Positions 15,319-24,313 of a DNA stretch of 29,204 bases are shown piece after piece. The notes under the pieces were generated by a model, which made no database searches, was not told the origin of the DNA, and worked only from the letters and a program-made list of their open reading frames with translations. The position numbers and the translations under genes were made by a program. Position 1 is the first letter of the stretch. Every line of letters begins with the position of its first letter. The DNA is from CAIOZW01 sp049317725 (GTDB lineage: Bacteria; Acidobacteriota; Blastocatellia; RBC074). The stretch is taken from NCBI GenBank assembly GCA_049317725.1, contig JBMOHS010000028.1, forward strand, positions 1 to 29,204, in the 5' to 3' direction.

Positions 15319-16722
15319 ATGTTGAAGCGCCTCCGAATCCAGAACTTCAAAGGGTGGAAGGATACCGGTGACATTCGGTTGGCTCCCATCTCCCTCTTCT
15401 TCGGAGCCAACAGTTCCGGCAAGTCGAGCATTGGGCAGTTCCTGATGATGCTCAAACAGACGGTCGAGTCCCCCGATCGGAAAGCGGTCTTTTACCCGGG
15501 AGGAAATACCTCGGCGGTTCAGCTTGGCTCCTATCGAGAGATGGTCTTCGATCGCGACCCGCACAATCGAATCGTCTTCGATTACCGATGGTCGTTGATG
15601 GAAGACCTCCAGTTCCAAGACCCCCTGACAGGGAAGATCTTCTCTGGCGATGAGCTCGATTTTCATGCCGCAGTCGAATGGAGCGACACGACGAAGACTC
15701 TGCCGCAAGTCGCCGCCTTCCGGTATCGTCTCTTCGATCAGGATACGCCGTCGCTCTCCATCGCCCTTTCGCGGAATCCAGACAGTCGGGAATATGTTGC
15801 CTCGGCCGAAGGATACTCGCTGGTCAGCAAGCAGATGCGCACGCGGGCACTCAAGGATGTCCTTCGGTTTTATGGGTTCCCTGATGAGCTGGCTGCCTGT
15901 TATCAAAATGCCGAATTCGTGCAGGACTTGACGCTGGCGCACGAACAGCTGTTCCACTCGATCTTCTATCTCGGCCCGCTCAGAACAAAGCCGGAACGAC
16001 TCTACCCCTGGGGCGGCCTGACGCCCGAGAGCGTCGGCTTTGCTGGAGAGAATACGGTCGCGGCGATTCTGGCGGCGAGAGATCGAAGAATCAGTCTTGG
16101 CCCCCGGAAAGAGGCAAAACCGATCGAGGAGATCATTGCCCTCAAACTGCAAGAGATGGGCTTGATCGAGGAGTTCAAGGTCAACCCGATCTCGCCGCAG
16201 CGGCAAGAGTATGAAGTCAAGATCCGCACCAAAGGGACCCGCGACGGAGTCGATCTTCCAGATGTCGGCTTTGGCATCTCCCAAGTCCTCCCGGTCCTCG
16301 TGCAGTGTTTCTGTGCGCCGCCCGGGTCGATCCTCCTCTTGGAGCAACCGGAGATCCACCTGCATCCGCATGCGCAGGCCGTCTTGGCCGACGTCATGAT
16401 CGACGTGATCCACTCGAGAGAGCACGGAGTGGATCGCAACATTCAGTTGATCATTGAGACCCATTCTGAATACTTCCTCCGTCGTTTGCAGCGGAGAATT
16501 GCCGAAGATACCGTGCCGCAGCGCCTGGTCTCCGCCTATTTCGCCAATGTCTCCCAGACTCCGGCGACCCTCGACCCTCTTCAAATCGACATCTATGGCC
16601 ATATCCAGAACTGGCCGGAACACTTCTTTGGGGATGAGATTGGGGATATCACTGGGCAGGCCAAGGCGGCCTTGAGAAAACGGATGCGGCAGGCGGCTGA
16701 AAAGTCGGAGGTGCCCAAGTGA
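15319..16722 (+). CDS. AAA ATPase, DUF3696/OLD-like (first gene of AAA-PIN-ligase operon)
   Basis: A 467-residue ABC/SMC-like ATPase. ATG 15319 follows GGGGAG; the frame extends ten codons upstream, but MLKRLRIQNFKGWKD is the normal family start. Walker A is GANSSGKSS (29-37). A signature-like GFGISQVLPVL lies near 316. Walker B is ILLLEQPEIHLHPHA near 335-349, and the switch histidine is in ETHSEYFLRRLQ near 380. The C-terminal segment YGHIQNWPEHFFGDEIGDI matches DUF3696. Such ATPases sense or couple nucleic-acid signals in several defence systems. Its stop overlaps the PIN-like gene by GTGA, so it probably controls that nuclease. It may be regulated by the repeats just upstream, but no promoter was identified. 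Confidence 0.9.
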   Translation: MLKRLRIQNFKGWKDTGDIRLAPISLFFGANSSGKSSIGQFLMMLKQTVESPDRKAVFYPGGNTSAVQLGSYREMVFDRDPHNRIVFDYRWSLMEDLQFQDPLTGKIFSGDELDFHAAVEWSDTTKTLPQVAAFRYRLFDQDTPSLSIALSRNPDSREYVASAEGYSLVSKQMRTRALKDVLRFYGFPDELAACYQNAEFVQDLTLAHEQLFHSIFYLGPLRTKPERLYPWGGLTPESVGFAGENTVAAILAARDRRISLGPRKEAKPIEEIIALKLQEMGLIEEFKVNPISPQRQEYEVKIRTKGTRDGVDLPDVGFGISQVLPVLVQCFCAPPGSILLLEQPEIHLHPHAQAVLADVMIDVIHSREHGVDRNIQLIIETHSEYFLRRLQRRIAEDTVPQRLVSAYFANVSQTPATLDPLQIDIYGHIQNWPEHFFGDEIGDITGQAKAALRKRMRQAAEKSEVPK

Positions 16723-17249
16723 GCCTGCCGAAGAAGTGTCTCGTCGACACCAATGTGCCGGTCAACGCCAACCTGGCCAGCGACCCGGCAACCATCCCTG
16801 ACGACCTGGTCGCTTGCGTCCAACACTGTGTCGAGGCGATCGAGCACGTCATGAAAACGGGGGGATTCGTCATCGATTCCGGGGATGAGATCTATCACGA
16901 GTACTTGCGTCACCTCTCCCTGAGCGGCCAGAAGGGAATTGGCAATGCCTTCATGAAGTGGGTTCACGATCATCGATGGAGCCTGCCTGATGCCGATCGG
17001 GTCGCGATCTCGGTCAACGGGGACTCCTATCACGAATTCCCCTCCCATGAAGGGCTGATCGACTTTGATCAGTCGGATCGCAAGTTCGTCGCTGTCGCCA
17101 ACGCTCACCCAGCCAAGCCGCCGATTTTGCAATCGACAGACAGCAAATGGTGGGGCTGGAAAGAGGCGTTGCAAGAGGTGGGCATTACCGTCCATTTCCT
17201 GTGCCCGGAATATGTCAAGACCTTGTATGGGGAGAAGATCGAGGCGTGA
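16719..17249 (+). CDS. PIN-like domain protein, probable ribonuclease
   Basis: A 176-residue protein starting with GTG in the ATPase stop codon. It begins KKCLVDTNVPVNAN, with the first PIN acidic residue in VDTN. Further acidic positions lie in VIDSGDEIYHEYL, and the late acidic motif is in FDQSDRKFVAVANAHPAKPP. The end (ILQSTDSKWWGWKEALQE, then GITVHFLCPEYVKTLYG) is the layout of a small PIN-like family that accompanies AAA ATPases. PIN nucleases use three or four acidic residues and metal ions, usually to cut single-stranded RNA such as tRNA or rRNA. The neighbouring RNA ligase strengthens an RNA target. The exact residues need a structural alignment. Confidence 0.8.
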   Translation: MSLPKKCLVDTNVPVNANLASDPATIPDDLVACVQHCVEAIEHVMKTGGFVIDSGDEIYHEYLRHLSLSGQKGIGNAFMKWVHDHRWSLPDADRVAISVNGDSYHEFPSHEGLIDFDQSDRKFVAVANAHPAKPPILQSTDSKWWGWKEALQEVGITVHFLCPEYVKTLYGEKIEA

Positions 17250-17950
17250 AAGACGATTTCTTCAAATTTCCATCGACGCCACATCTTGCGACATTGCCCG
17301 GCGTCGACATCCGGGGCGATAAAGTCTTGACGGAAGCGGAGCGGGATCAGTTCCTCCAGCACGTTCTCCTGGTGGAGGAGAAGATCGATGGCGCCAATCT
17401 GGGGCTCTCTTTCGATTCCGAAGGAGATGTCCACGCGCAGAATCGAGCGGCGCGCTTGCATCTGCCTGGGTCAGGCCAATGGAAGAAGCTGGGTGATTGG
17501 TTGACGCCGCGGTTGGAGACGCTCTTTGAGTGCCTTTCTGACGAGCTGATCCTGTTTGGCGAATGGTGCTATGCCCAGCACTCTGTCTATTACGATCGCT
17601 TGCCTGACTGGTTCTTGGGGTTCGATCTCTACGACAAACGCGCCGGGCGCTTTCTCTCCTCGGCGCGGCGGGATGCCCTCTTCGGAAGAATGGGGATCGA
17701 ACCGGTTCCGGTGCTCGCGCGCGGCCACTTCACCTTTCTGGAAATCCAGAAGTTGATCTCGACTTCGCAATTTGCCGATCAGCCCGCGGAGGGGCTCTAC
17801 CTGCGCTTCGACGAGGACGACTGGTTGGCGCAACGTGCCAAGCTGGTCCGTGCGGCCTTTATCCAAGGCATTCACGAGCACTGGTCACGCTCGGCGATCA
17901 AGCCCAATCGATTACAGATCGAAAGCCATTGGTCCAATCGCCCCGGTTAG
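17246..17950 (+). CDS. ATP-dependent RNA ligase (Rnl2-like nucleotidyltransferase)
   Basis: A 234-residue protein starting with GTG inside the stop of the PIN gene; longer upstream frames are non-homologous. All nucleotidyltransferase motifs are visible: motif I EEKIDGANLG with nucleophile K46, motif Ia NRAAR (about 66-70), motif III LFGEWCYA with E106, motif IIIa WFLGFDLYD (122-130), motif IV EGLYLRF (182-188) and motif V AKLVRAAF with K199 and R202. It has the size of a compact RNA-ligase core without a large C-terminal domain. It should self-adenylylate and seal 3'-OH/5'-phosphate RNA breaks. Being the third overlapping gene after an ATPase and PIN nuclease, it probably repairs or resets the nuclease's cuts. 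Confidence 0.88.
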   Translation: MKDDFFKFPSTPHLATLPGVDIRGDKVLTEAERDQFLQHVLLVEEKIDGANLGLSFDSEGDVHAQNRAARLHLPGSGQWKKLGDWLTPRLETLFECLSDELILFGEWCYAQHSVYYDRLPDWFLGFDLYDKRAGRFLSSARRDALFGRMGIEPVPVLARGHFTFLEIQKLISTSQFADQPAEGLYLRFDEDDWLAQRAKLVRAAFIQGIHEHWSRSAIKPNRLQIESHWSNRPG

Positions 17951-18056
17951 GGCTGCATCGATCAGCGCGGTGAGGACTGAAGAGGTGATTGCACCACCGA
18001 GGCATAGCGCTCACCGAGAAGAAGATCGGGTCCCTTGAAGTTCATCGATGCCGTGA

Positions 18057-18257
18057 GTAGTTACGTTTAAGAAAATCCTCGGCGGCAGCCAGAACGTTGT
18101 TGAAGGAATCGATGCATTGCGCAACCGCCACAGCGATGCAAACGGTAAAGGGGCGACTGGCACGAAGCCCGCGCTGTGGTACGCCGAACTTGCTGTCAAC
18201 CCGTCAGGAACGATGGCAATGTTCCTGTTGCAAACGTTGGAGGCACGAAAACAATGA
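18057..18257 (+). pseudogene. Remnant of an abortive-infection (Abi_C) protein
   Basis: After an in-frame stop at 18054-18056, 66 codons read as the C-terminal Abi_C domain: VVEGIDALRNRHSDANGKGA, then WYAELAVNPSGTMAMFLLQT and LEARKQ stop. Abi_C proteins normally show the RNkxxdaHG and AxLAvnxAgtxaxFLxxT pattern near the C-terminus. The N-terminal portion is absent, and 17951-18056 shows nothing recognisable. It therefore looks like the tail of a deleted phage-defence gene. Together with the neighbouring operon, Fic gene and HsdR fragment it marks a defence island. No start with a ribosome binding site is seen. Confidence 0.72.
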
Positions 18258-18330
18258 GTGCCTTTAAACTTCAATACCTGCATTCTACAAGCTCCCAACA
18301 GCCGTGTTTCCTTTCCGGCCAGATCAATGT

Positions 18331-18335
18331 GGAGG
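18331..18335 (+). promoter_or_regulatory. Ribosome binding site deciding the Fic start
   Basis: GGAGG lies ten bases before ATG 18346. The in-frame GTG at 18304 has no such site, and its extra 14 residues do not look like family sequence. Confidence 0.65.
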
Positions 18336-18345
18336 CGATATCGTC

Positions 18346-19467
18346 ATGAGATCTCATCCCTATATTCCTGCCGCTTTGCCGCTCAGCAACTTGGACTACC
18401 GACTGCTGCTTCCGCTGGTCGGTCAGGCTAATGCAGCGTTGGCTCGCTATGACGGTTTATTGCAAAGCATTCCGAATCCGGCCGTCATGCTGTCTCCGCT
18501 GACTACTCAGGAAGCGGTGTTGTCCTCAAGGATCGAGGGTACGCAGGCAACCGTCGATGAAGTGCTGGAGCAGGAAGCGGGATTGCTGAAAGAAGGCGAG
18601 AAGTTTCAAGACATCAAGGAGATTTCTAATTACCGCCAAGCCTTGTATGCGGCGCAGGAGTATTTGAAAGACTATCCCATTCGTCTCGGTTTTGTGCTTG
18701 AGCTGCATCGTATTCTGATGAACAGCGTGCGCGGCCAAGACAAAACACCGGGTGAGTTTCGCAAAGACCAGAATTGGATCGGAGCGTACGGCTGTTCGAT
18801 TGAGCAAGCGACATTTGTGCCGCCCAACCCGTTGCAACTGCCTGACTATTTACATGCTTGGGAAAAATACTTGGACAGCGACGACATCGATTTCCTGCTT
18901 CAAACTGCCGTCGTCCATGCCCAGTTTGAACTCTTGCATCCGTTCAAGGATGGTAATGGCCGTATCGGACGCATTTTGATCCCTCTATTCCTGTTTCAAA
19001 AGCGTGCTTTGTCGCAGCCAATGTTCTATCTCTCCGGGTACTTAGAGAGCCATCGCGAGGAATATTACCAACGACTCAAGGCCGTTTCGGCGGAGGATGA
19101 TTGGAACGGCTGGATTGCTTTTTTCCTGCGGGCCGTTGCCACCCAAGCCGTGCAGAACAGCGTCCGAGTTACGGCGATTCAAACTCTTTACGAAGAGATG
19201 AAGCGGGCCATCCAAGAAGCTACCCGCTCTCAGTACACGGTTCATATTCTGGATGCGATCTTCAGCAAACCGGTTTTTCGTTCCTCTGATTTGGCGCAGC
19301 AACTGAATCGGAATTACGGGATTCACGAGAAAACTACACCGGGCTTGCTTCGACAGATACGGGACGCGGGGATTCTCCGCGAACTACAATCTGGCAGTGG
19401 CCGACGGCCCGCGACGCTGTGCTTCCCCAGACTGATCAATTTAGCCGAAGGTCGGGAGGTACTCTGA
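18346..19467 (+). CDS. Fic family protein (AMP-transferase) with N-terminal self-inhibition motif
   Basis: A 373-residue Fic protein from ATG 18346. The catalytic motif is canonical: HPFKDGNGRIGR at 198-209, with the histidine that activates the target hydroxyl. Near the N-terminus VLSSRIEGTQ fits the (S/T)xxxE(G/N) inhibition motif, with S60, E64 and G65, whose glutamate blocks ATP binding in class II Fic proteins. The flap region GAYGCSIEQATFVPP and a C-terminal winged-helix region (about 300-370, SSDLAQQLNRNYGIHE) complete the common long form. It should transfer AMP to a protein target in the cytoplasm. The gene has lower GC and sits between two broken defence genes, which suggests transfer. 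Confidence 0.93.
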   Translation: MRSHPYIPAALPLSNLDYRLLLPLVGQANAALARYDGLLQSIPNPAVMLSPLTTQEAVLSSRIEGTQATVDEVLEQEAGLLKEGEKFQDIKEISNYRQALYAAQEYLKDYPIRLGFVLELHRILMNSVRGQDKTPGEFRKDQNWIGAYGCSIEQATFVPPNPLQLPDYLHAWEKYLDSDDIDFLLQTAVVHAQFELLHPFKDGNGRIGRILIPLFLFQKRALSQPMFYLSGYLESHREEYYQRLKAVSAEDDWNGWIAFFLRAVATQAVQNSVRVTAIQTLYEEMKRAIQEATRSQYTVHILDAIFSKPVFRSSDLAQQLNRNYGIHEKTTPGLLRQIRDAGILRELQSGSGRRPATLCFPRLINLAEGREVL

Positions 19468-19529
19468 CATGGTTGAGGAGTCTGCAATAGCAATAAAGTG
19501 CCTTGTGGAGTCTGGTTTGCGTTTCAGGC

Positions 19530-19558
19530 TTTACAATTCCGCTTGTGAAGTTGATAGA
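19530..19558 (+). promoter_or_regulatory. Weak promoter candidate upstream of the HsdR fragment
   Basis: TTTACA at 19530-19535 and GATAGA at 19553-19558 are separated by 17 bases. Only the -35 is close to consensus, so support is limited. Confidence 0.25.
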
Positions 19559-19577
19559 CTCAGCAGCTAGAAGACCA

Positions 19578-19958
19578 ATGAGCGACCACGCCTACACTGA
19601 AGACCAGCTTGTCGAGCAGCCCGCCATCGGGCTCTTCGCAGCGCTCGGTTGGCAGACGGTCTCGGCGACGGACGATACCTTCGGTGTGGGCGGCACGCTC
19701 GGGCGCGAGACGAAGGCCGAGGTGGTGCTGACGGAGCGCCTGCGGGCGGCGCTCACCACTCTCAACCCGGGCCTGCCGGCCGAGGCGATCGAGACGGCCA
19801 TCGACGAGCTGACCCGTGATCGCTCGGCAATGAGCCTGGAGGCGGCCAACCGCGAGATCTACCGCGGAAGAGGGGCGAGACGGCCGCGGTGCGTACTTAC
19901 AAAAAGAGGGCCGGATCCGCCATCTCGGCAGACCCGGCCCCCCTTTCCCGATAGGTGA
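19578..19958 (+). pseudogene. hsdR: Truncated HsdR, type I restriction enzyme R subunit N-terminus
   Basis: From ATG 19578 the first 96 residues match the start of HsdR: MSDHAYTEDQLVEQPAIGLF, then AALGWQTVSATDDTFG and the helix ELTRDRSAMSLEAANREIYR. Intact R subunits are around 1,000 residues and continue into the nuclease and helicase domains. Here the match stops abruptly near 19866, and a 30-residue unrelated tail (GRGARRPRC...) leads to a stop at 19956-19958, next to the terminator of the opposite-strand gene. No HsdM or HsdS is present. The break looks like a deletion joining hsdR to the tail of the Oar locus. It cannot restrict DNA. Confidence 0.82.
19901..19940 (-). terminator. Rho-independent terminator of the Oar-type gene
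   Basis: On the minus strand GGGCCGG (19940-19934) pairs with CCGGCCC (19914-19908) and is followed by TCTTTTTG (19907-19900). It lies about 47 bases past the Oar stop. Confidence 0.75.
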
Positions 19959-19963
19959 ATCGT

Positions 19964-19980
19964 CCCCTCTTCGAGAGGGG
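19964..19980 (-). other. Short perfect hairpin just after the Oar stop
   Basis: CCCCTCT at 19964-19970 pairs with AGAGGGG at 19974-19980 around a three-base loop. There is no T-run, so it may protect the RNA end together with the downstream terminator. Confidence 0.5.
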
Positions 19981-19986
19981 GCGAAG

Positions 19987-22900
19987 TTAGAAGTTGAGTT
20001 TCAACCCCATGACGATCCGGCGCGCATTGGCGGCGGCGGTGTAGGAGCCGAAGAGGGCGTTGACCTGATTGCCATTGCCGTCAAAGCGGGCCGTCGTGTC
20101 GACGCCAGTAAACTGGGTGTGGTTGAAGGCATTGTACATCTCCAGACGGTACTGGATTCGCACGCCACCATCCCTCGTCAACTGGAAAGTCTTGAAGAGG
20201 GAGATGTCCCAGTTGTTGGTCCCGGGCAGACGGAAGACATCCTTCGGCGCGTTGCCACGCCCGAAATCCCCGGCCGCCGTTGGCGCAGCAAAGGCGTTGA
20301 CATTGAGGTGGCATCCACCGACGGCGGTAGTTCGCGACGCCGTGGCGGTCGCGGCAAAGGCATGGTTGCAGAGCGAGTTGCGCTGGTCTTTTGGCAGGAT
20401 CGGGTTGGCGATCATGACCACGCGGCTGTCGACCCCCGCACCGCCGCCCCCAACGAGATCGCGCGCCTGGACGAGCGAATACCCAACCCCCGACGGCGAG
20501 CCGCTGATGAAGGAGGTGACGCCGGAGAGTTCCCACCCATCGAAGACCTGCCGGGTGACGCCGTTGTTGATGAACCGGCTCAGGCTCGGTACGCGGTAGA
20601 CGTAGTTGAGGACGAAGTTGTGCGTCCGGTCAAAGTTGCCGCGGCCGTAGTTGCGGACTTGGCGATCGATGAACGGGTTGATGGCATCGTTGTTGCCGTT
20701 GACCAGGTTCATCAACTTCGACCAGGTGTAGCTCGCCCCAAAGGAGAGGCTGCTCGACATCCGCCGGTTGAGCTGGACTTGCATGGCGTGGTAGTTGGAG
20801 TTGCCTCCCGTCTCGATCAACTGGATGTCGCCATAGCCCTTGATCGGACGGAGGAAGTTGTCGGGCAGCGGTGTCGTCCCGCCGGCCACGGTTGGGTCGA
20901 TGCTCGACGGCAGGAATCGCGCACCATAGGGAACGGCGTTGAGGCTCAGCCGCTGCAGCAGGTGGCGTCCGAGTGATCCCGTGTAGGCAACATCGAGGAC
21001 CGTGTTGAGGCCGATGTCGCGCTGGATGCCGAGGCTGTAGTTGTAGACGGCTGTCGGCGAGAAGGTCGGATCGACCGCATTGACGCTCGGGGGACTGATG
21101 CTGAGCGGGGTCGCGAGCAGGTCCCGGATGGTCGTGAAGTTGGCCGTGTAGGTGATGACGTTGGGCGGCTGCTCGCGCTGTTGCAGCACCTGGTCATCGT
21201 TGAAGCGGTCGTAGAAGACGCCGATGCCGCCGCGCAGCGCGGTCTTGCCATCGCCGAAGATGTCGTACGAGAAGCCGAGACGCGGGGCGACCTGGATCGG
21301 TGGCGACTTGAAGACTCGCTCCTCGACCCGACGCATCCCCTGGAACGGTGTGCCGGTTCCATCGGCGAAGGTGTTGATCTTGACCGACGCCTGCGTCGCC
21401 CCGGTGATCGGATTGCGCGCGACGCGGTTGGCTCCGGAGCAGGGGTTGCTGGTGACGCAGAACGGTGTCATGAGGGCTGGCTGCTTCGAGGGGTCGTAGA
21501 GGGACCGGTCAAAAAAGACCAGCGGGTCGTTCTCGCTGTAGGTCGGCTCGATGTAGTAGAAGCGGACACCGGCGTCGATCGCGAACCTCCGCTTGACCTT
21601 CCAGTTGTCCTGCACGAACCACTCGATGTTGCGGTAACGGGCATGGCCGTCCAGCTTGTTGTTCGATTCCGTGTAGGCGTTGACCGAACCGATCAGCGCG
21701 TTGGCGAAGGGATGGTTGGTGTCGAGCGGATTGTTGATGTTCCGATCGAAGTTGAACGTGCCGTTGAAGGCGGCGGCGCGCGCCGCATTCCGCGTCGTGT
21801 ACTCGAAATAGAAACCGGTCTTGATGTTGTGGCTGCCACGGATCATCGTCAGGTTGTCCGACCAGTTCCAGATGTTGTTGGTGCCGAAGAAGGGGAACCG
21901 CTGCTCGATGTTGAGCTGCGGGGCGTTCGAGATGCCCCCGAAGGTCACGTTCGGGACCAAGCGGAGCGGGTTGGCGCCCGGGAAGAACTGCGGGAGCGTC
22001 ATCCCCAGCTTGACCCGGTCATTGCGGTCGATCCCTTCCTGGTTGAGCGGGTTGACCGTCTGCAGCGCCCGGTTGACCCCAAAGGTGAACTCGTTGGTGA
22101 TCGTTGGCGAGAAGGTGTGGATCAGCGTGCTGACGATCCCGCGGCTGTCGATCTGGTACTTGATCGGGAACTGCGGCCAGATGTTCGACGCCAGGACGAA
22201 GTTGAAGTCGCCCTTGAAGGCCTCGTAGTTCTGGATGCCACGCGCGTAGAAGGTCGTCTTGTCCGAGATGTTCCAGTCGACGCGCAGGATCTCTTCCCGG
22301 CGCGGCTGGTCGACGAGGCTCTGGAAGACGTTGTTGAAGGTGTTGGCCGAGTTGTTGAAGTTCGGCTGCGGGAAGATATTGAGCAGCTTCTGCCCGTTCG
22401 GATCGATCCGGTTCGCCGGAATGATGTTGCCCGGGAAGGGCTGGCCCGTCACTGGATCCCGCACCACGATCAACCGGTTGTTGGTGTCGACGCTCTGCGA
22501 GAAGTCGCCGGCCCGTTCACGTGCCGTCGGATAGGTGATCGTTCCCTGGCGCGTCGGGTAGAGGCGCGGCAGATACTCCTGTGACCAGAAGAAGAAGAGC
22601 TTGTCGCGGTTCTTGTTGAACTTGGTCCCGGGAATGATCACCGGTCCCCCAATCGTCCCTCCCCAATAGTTGAAGCGGTAGCGTTGCTTCGGAATATTCC
22701 GGAGGTTGTTGAAGAACTCGTTGGCGTTGAACTGCTCGTGACGCTTGAAGTAGAAGCCGCTGCCGTGAAAATCCCGGGTCCCATTCTTGATGACGACGTT
22801 GATGGTACCGCCACTGCTGCGGCCGTATTCGGCCTGATAGTTGGTCAACAGCACCTTGACCTCGCCGATCGCATCGAGACCGGGCGCGAGGTACGGGCCG

Positions 22901-23541
22901 AGCTGCGAGCCCGTGTCGAGGGACGAGATCCCGTCGAGCGTCAGATTGACCGTCCCCGGCCGGCTCCCGTTGATGCTGATACCGACGAGGTTGTTCCACC
23001 CCGGCGCTTCCCGATTGGCGGTATCGACCACCCCCGGCAGCAGCTTGACGAGTCCCATGTAGTCGCGACCTTTGAGCGCAATGCTCTGGATCTGCTGCTC
23101 GTCGATCAGGCCGGCCCGCTCGGCACTCTCCGTCTTGACGAAGGTCTGCTCGGCCGTGATCGTCACCGTCTGGCTGACATCTCCTACCTCCAGCGTCAGA
23201 CGCCCGACCGGGACGCGCTCATTGGCCGTCACCGGGATCCCACTGCGCTCAAACTTCTTGAAGCCGCCGGCCGTCACGGTGATCGTGTAGACTCCGGGCA
23301 GCAGTTGTGGCGCGATGAAATTGCCCTGGTCATCCGTCGTCAGGGTGACGACACGAGCCGTCTCGACGTTGGTGACCTCGACCGTGGCGTTTGGTACCGA
23401 GGCTCCCTGGGCGTCGAAGACCGAGCCCGAGATCTGCCCGGTGAGACCTTGGGCAAAGGTGGCGCGGGGAGGCCCACCCGTCAGGAACAGGAGCAGGGCC
23501 AAGGCTGGCAAGGCTCCAATCAAAATCTTTTTGAGAATCAT
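19987..23541 (-). CDS. Oar-type TonB-dependent outer-membrane protein
   Basis: A 1,184-residue outer-membrane protein. GGAGGAG precedes ATG 23541. A signal peptide covers about 1-31 (LKKILIGALPALALLLFLTG, cleavage after FAQ). A carboxypeptidase-regulatory-like beta sandwich follows (about 33-118, QISGSVFDAQGASVPNATVE). The plug domain comes next (about 140-260, NGSRPGTVNLTLDGI and YQAEYGRSSGGTINVVIKNG). The rest is a large beta-barrel with alternating aromatic strands, ending RRIVMGLKLNF with the C-terminal phenylalanine recognised by BamA. Such proteins are abundant in Acidobacteriota and probably import or bind polymer fragments. The substrate is unknown. It is monocistronic, with its own terminator. 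Confidence 0.93.
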   Translation of the reverse strand: MILKKILIGALPALALLLFLTGGPPRATFAQGLTGQISGSVFDAQGASVPNATVEVTNVETARVVTLTTDDQGNFIAPQLLPGVYTITVTAGGFKKFERSGIPVTANERVPVGRLTLEVGDVSQTVTITAEQTFVKTESAERAGLIDEQQIQSIALKGRDYMGLVKLLPGVVDTANREAPGWNNLVGISINGSRPGTVNLTLDGISSLDTGSQLGPYLAPGLDAIGEVKVLLTNYQAEYGRSSGGTINVVIKNGTRDFHGSGFYFKRHEQFNANEFFNNLRNIPKQRYRFNYWGGTIGGPVIIPGTKFNKNRDKLFFFWSQEYLPRLYPTRQGTITYPTARERAGDFSQSVDTNNRLIVVRDPVTGQPFPGNIIPANRIDPNGQKLLNIFPQPNFNNSANTFNNVFQSLVDQPRREEILRVDWNISDKTTFYARGIQNYEAFKGDFNFVLASNIWPQFPIKYQIDSRGIVSTLIHTFSPTITNEFTFGVNRALQTVNPLNQEGIDRNDRVKLGMTLPQFFPGANPLRLVPNVTFGGISNAPQLNIEQRFPFFGTNNIWNWSDNLTMIRGSHNIKTGFYFEYTTRNAARAAAFNGTFNFDRNINNPLDTNHPFANALIGSVNAYTESNNKLDGHARYRNIEWFVQDNWKVKRRFAIDAGVRFYYIEPTYSENDPLVFFDRSLYDPSKQPALMTPFCVTSNPCSGANRVARNPITGATQASVKINTFADGTGTPFQGMRRVEERVFKSPPIQVAPRLGFSYDIFGDGKTALRGGIGVFYDRFNDDQVLQQREQPPNVITYTANFTTIRDLLATPLSISPPSVNAVDPTFSPTAVYNYSLGIQRDIGLNTVLDVAYTGSLGRHLLQRLSLNAVPYGARFLPSSIDPTVAGGTTPLPDNFLRPIKGYGDIQLIETGGNSNYHAMQVQLNRRMSSSLSFGASYTWSKLMNLVNGNNDAINPFIDRQVRNYGRGNFDRTHNFVLNYVYRVPSLSRFINNGVTRQVFDGWELSGVTSFISGSPSGVGYSLVQARDLVGGGGAGVDSRVVMIANPILPKDQRNSLCNHAFAATATASRTTAVGGCHLNVNAFAAPTAAGDFGRGNAPKDVFRLPGTNNWDISLFKTFQLTRDGGVRIQYRLEMYNAFNHTQFTGVDTTARFDGNGNQVNALFGSYTAAANARRIVMGLKLNF

Positions 23542-24313
<772 letters not shown>

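Noticed and set aside
15274..16623. A 449-codon open frame on the minus strand
   Set aside because: It is antisense to the AAA ATPase, whose Walker motifs and family ends prove the plus strand.
21181..22584. A 467-codon open frame on the plus strand
   Set aside because: It is antisense to the beta-barrel of the Oar-type protein and has no recognisable domain.
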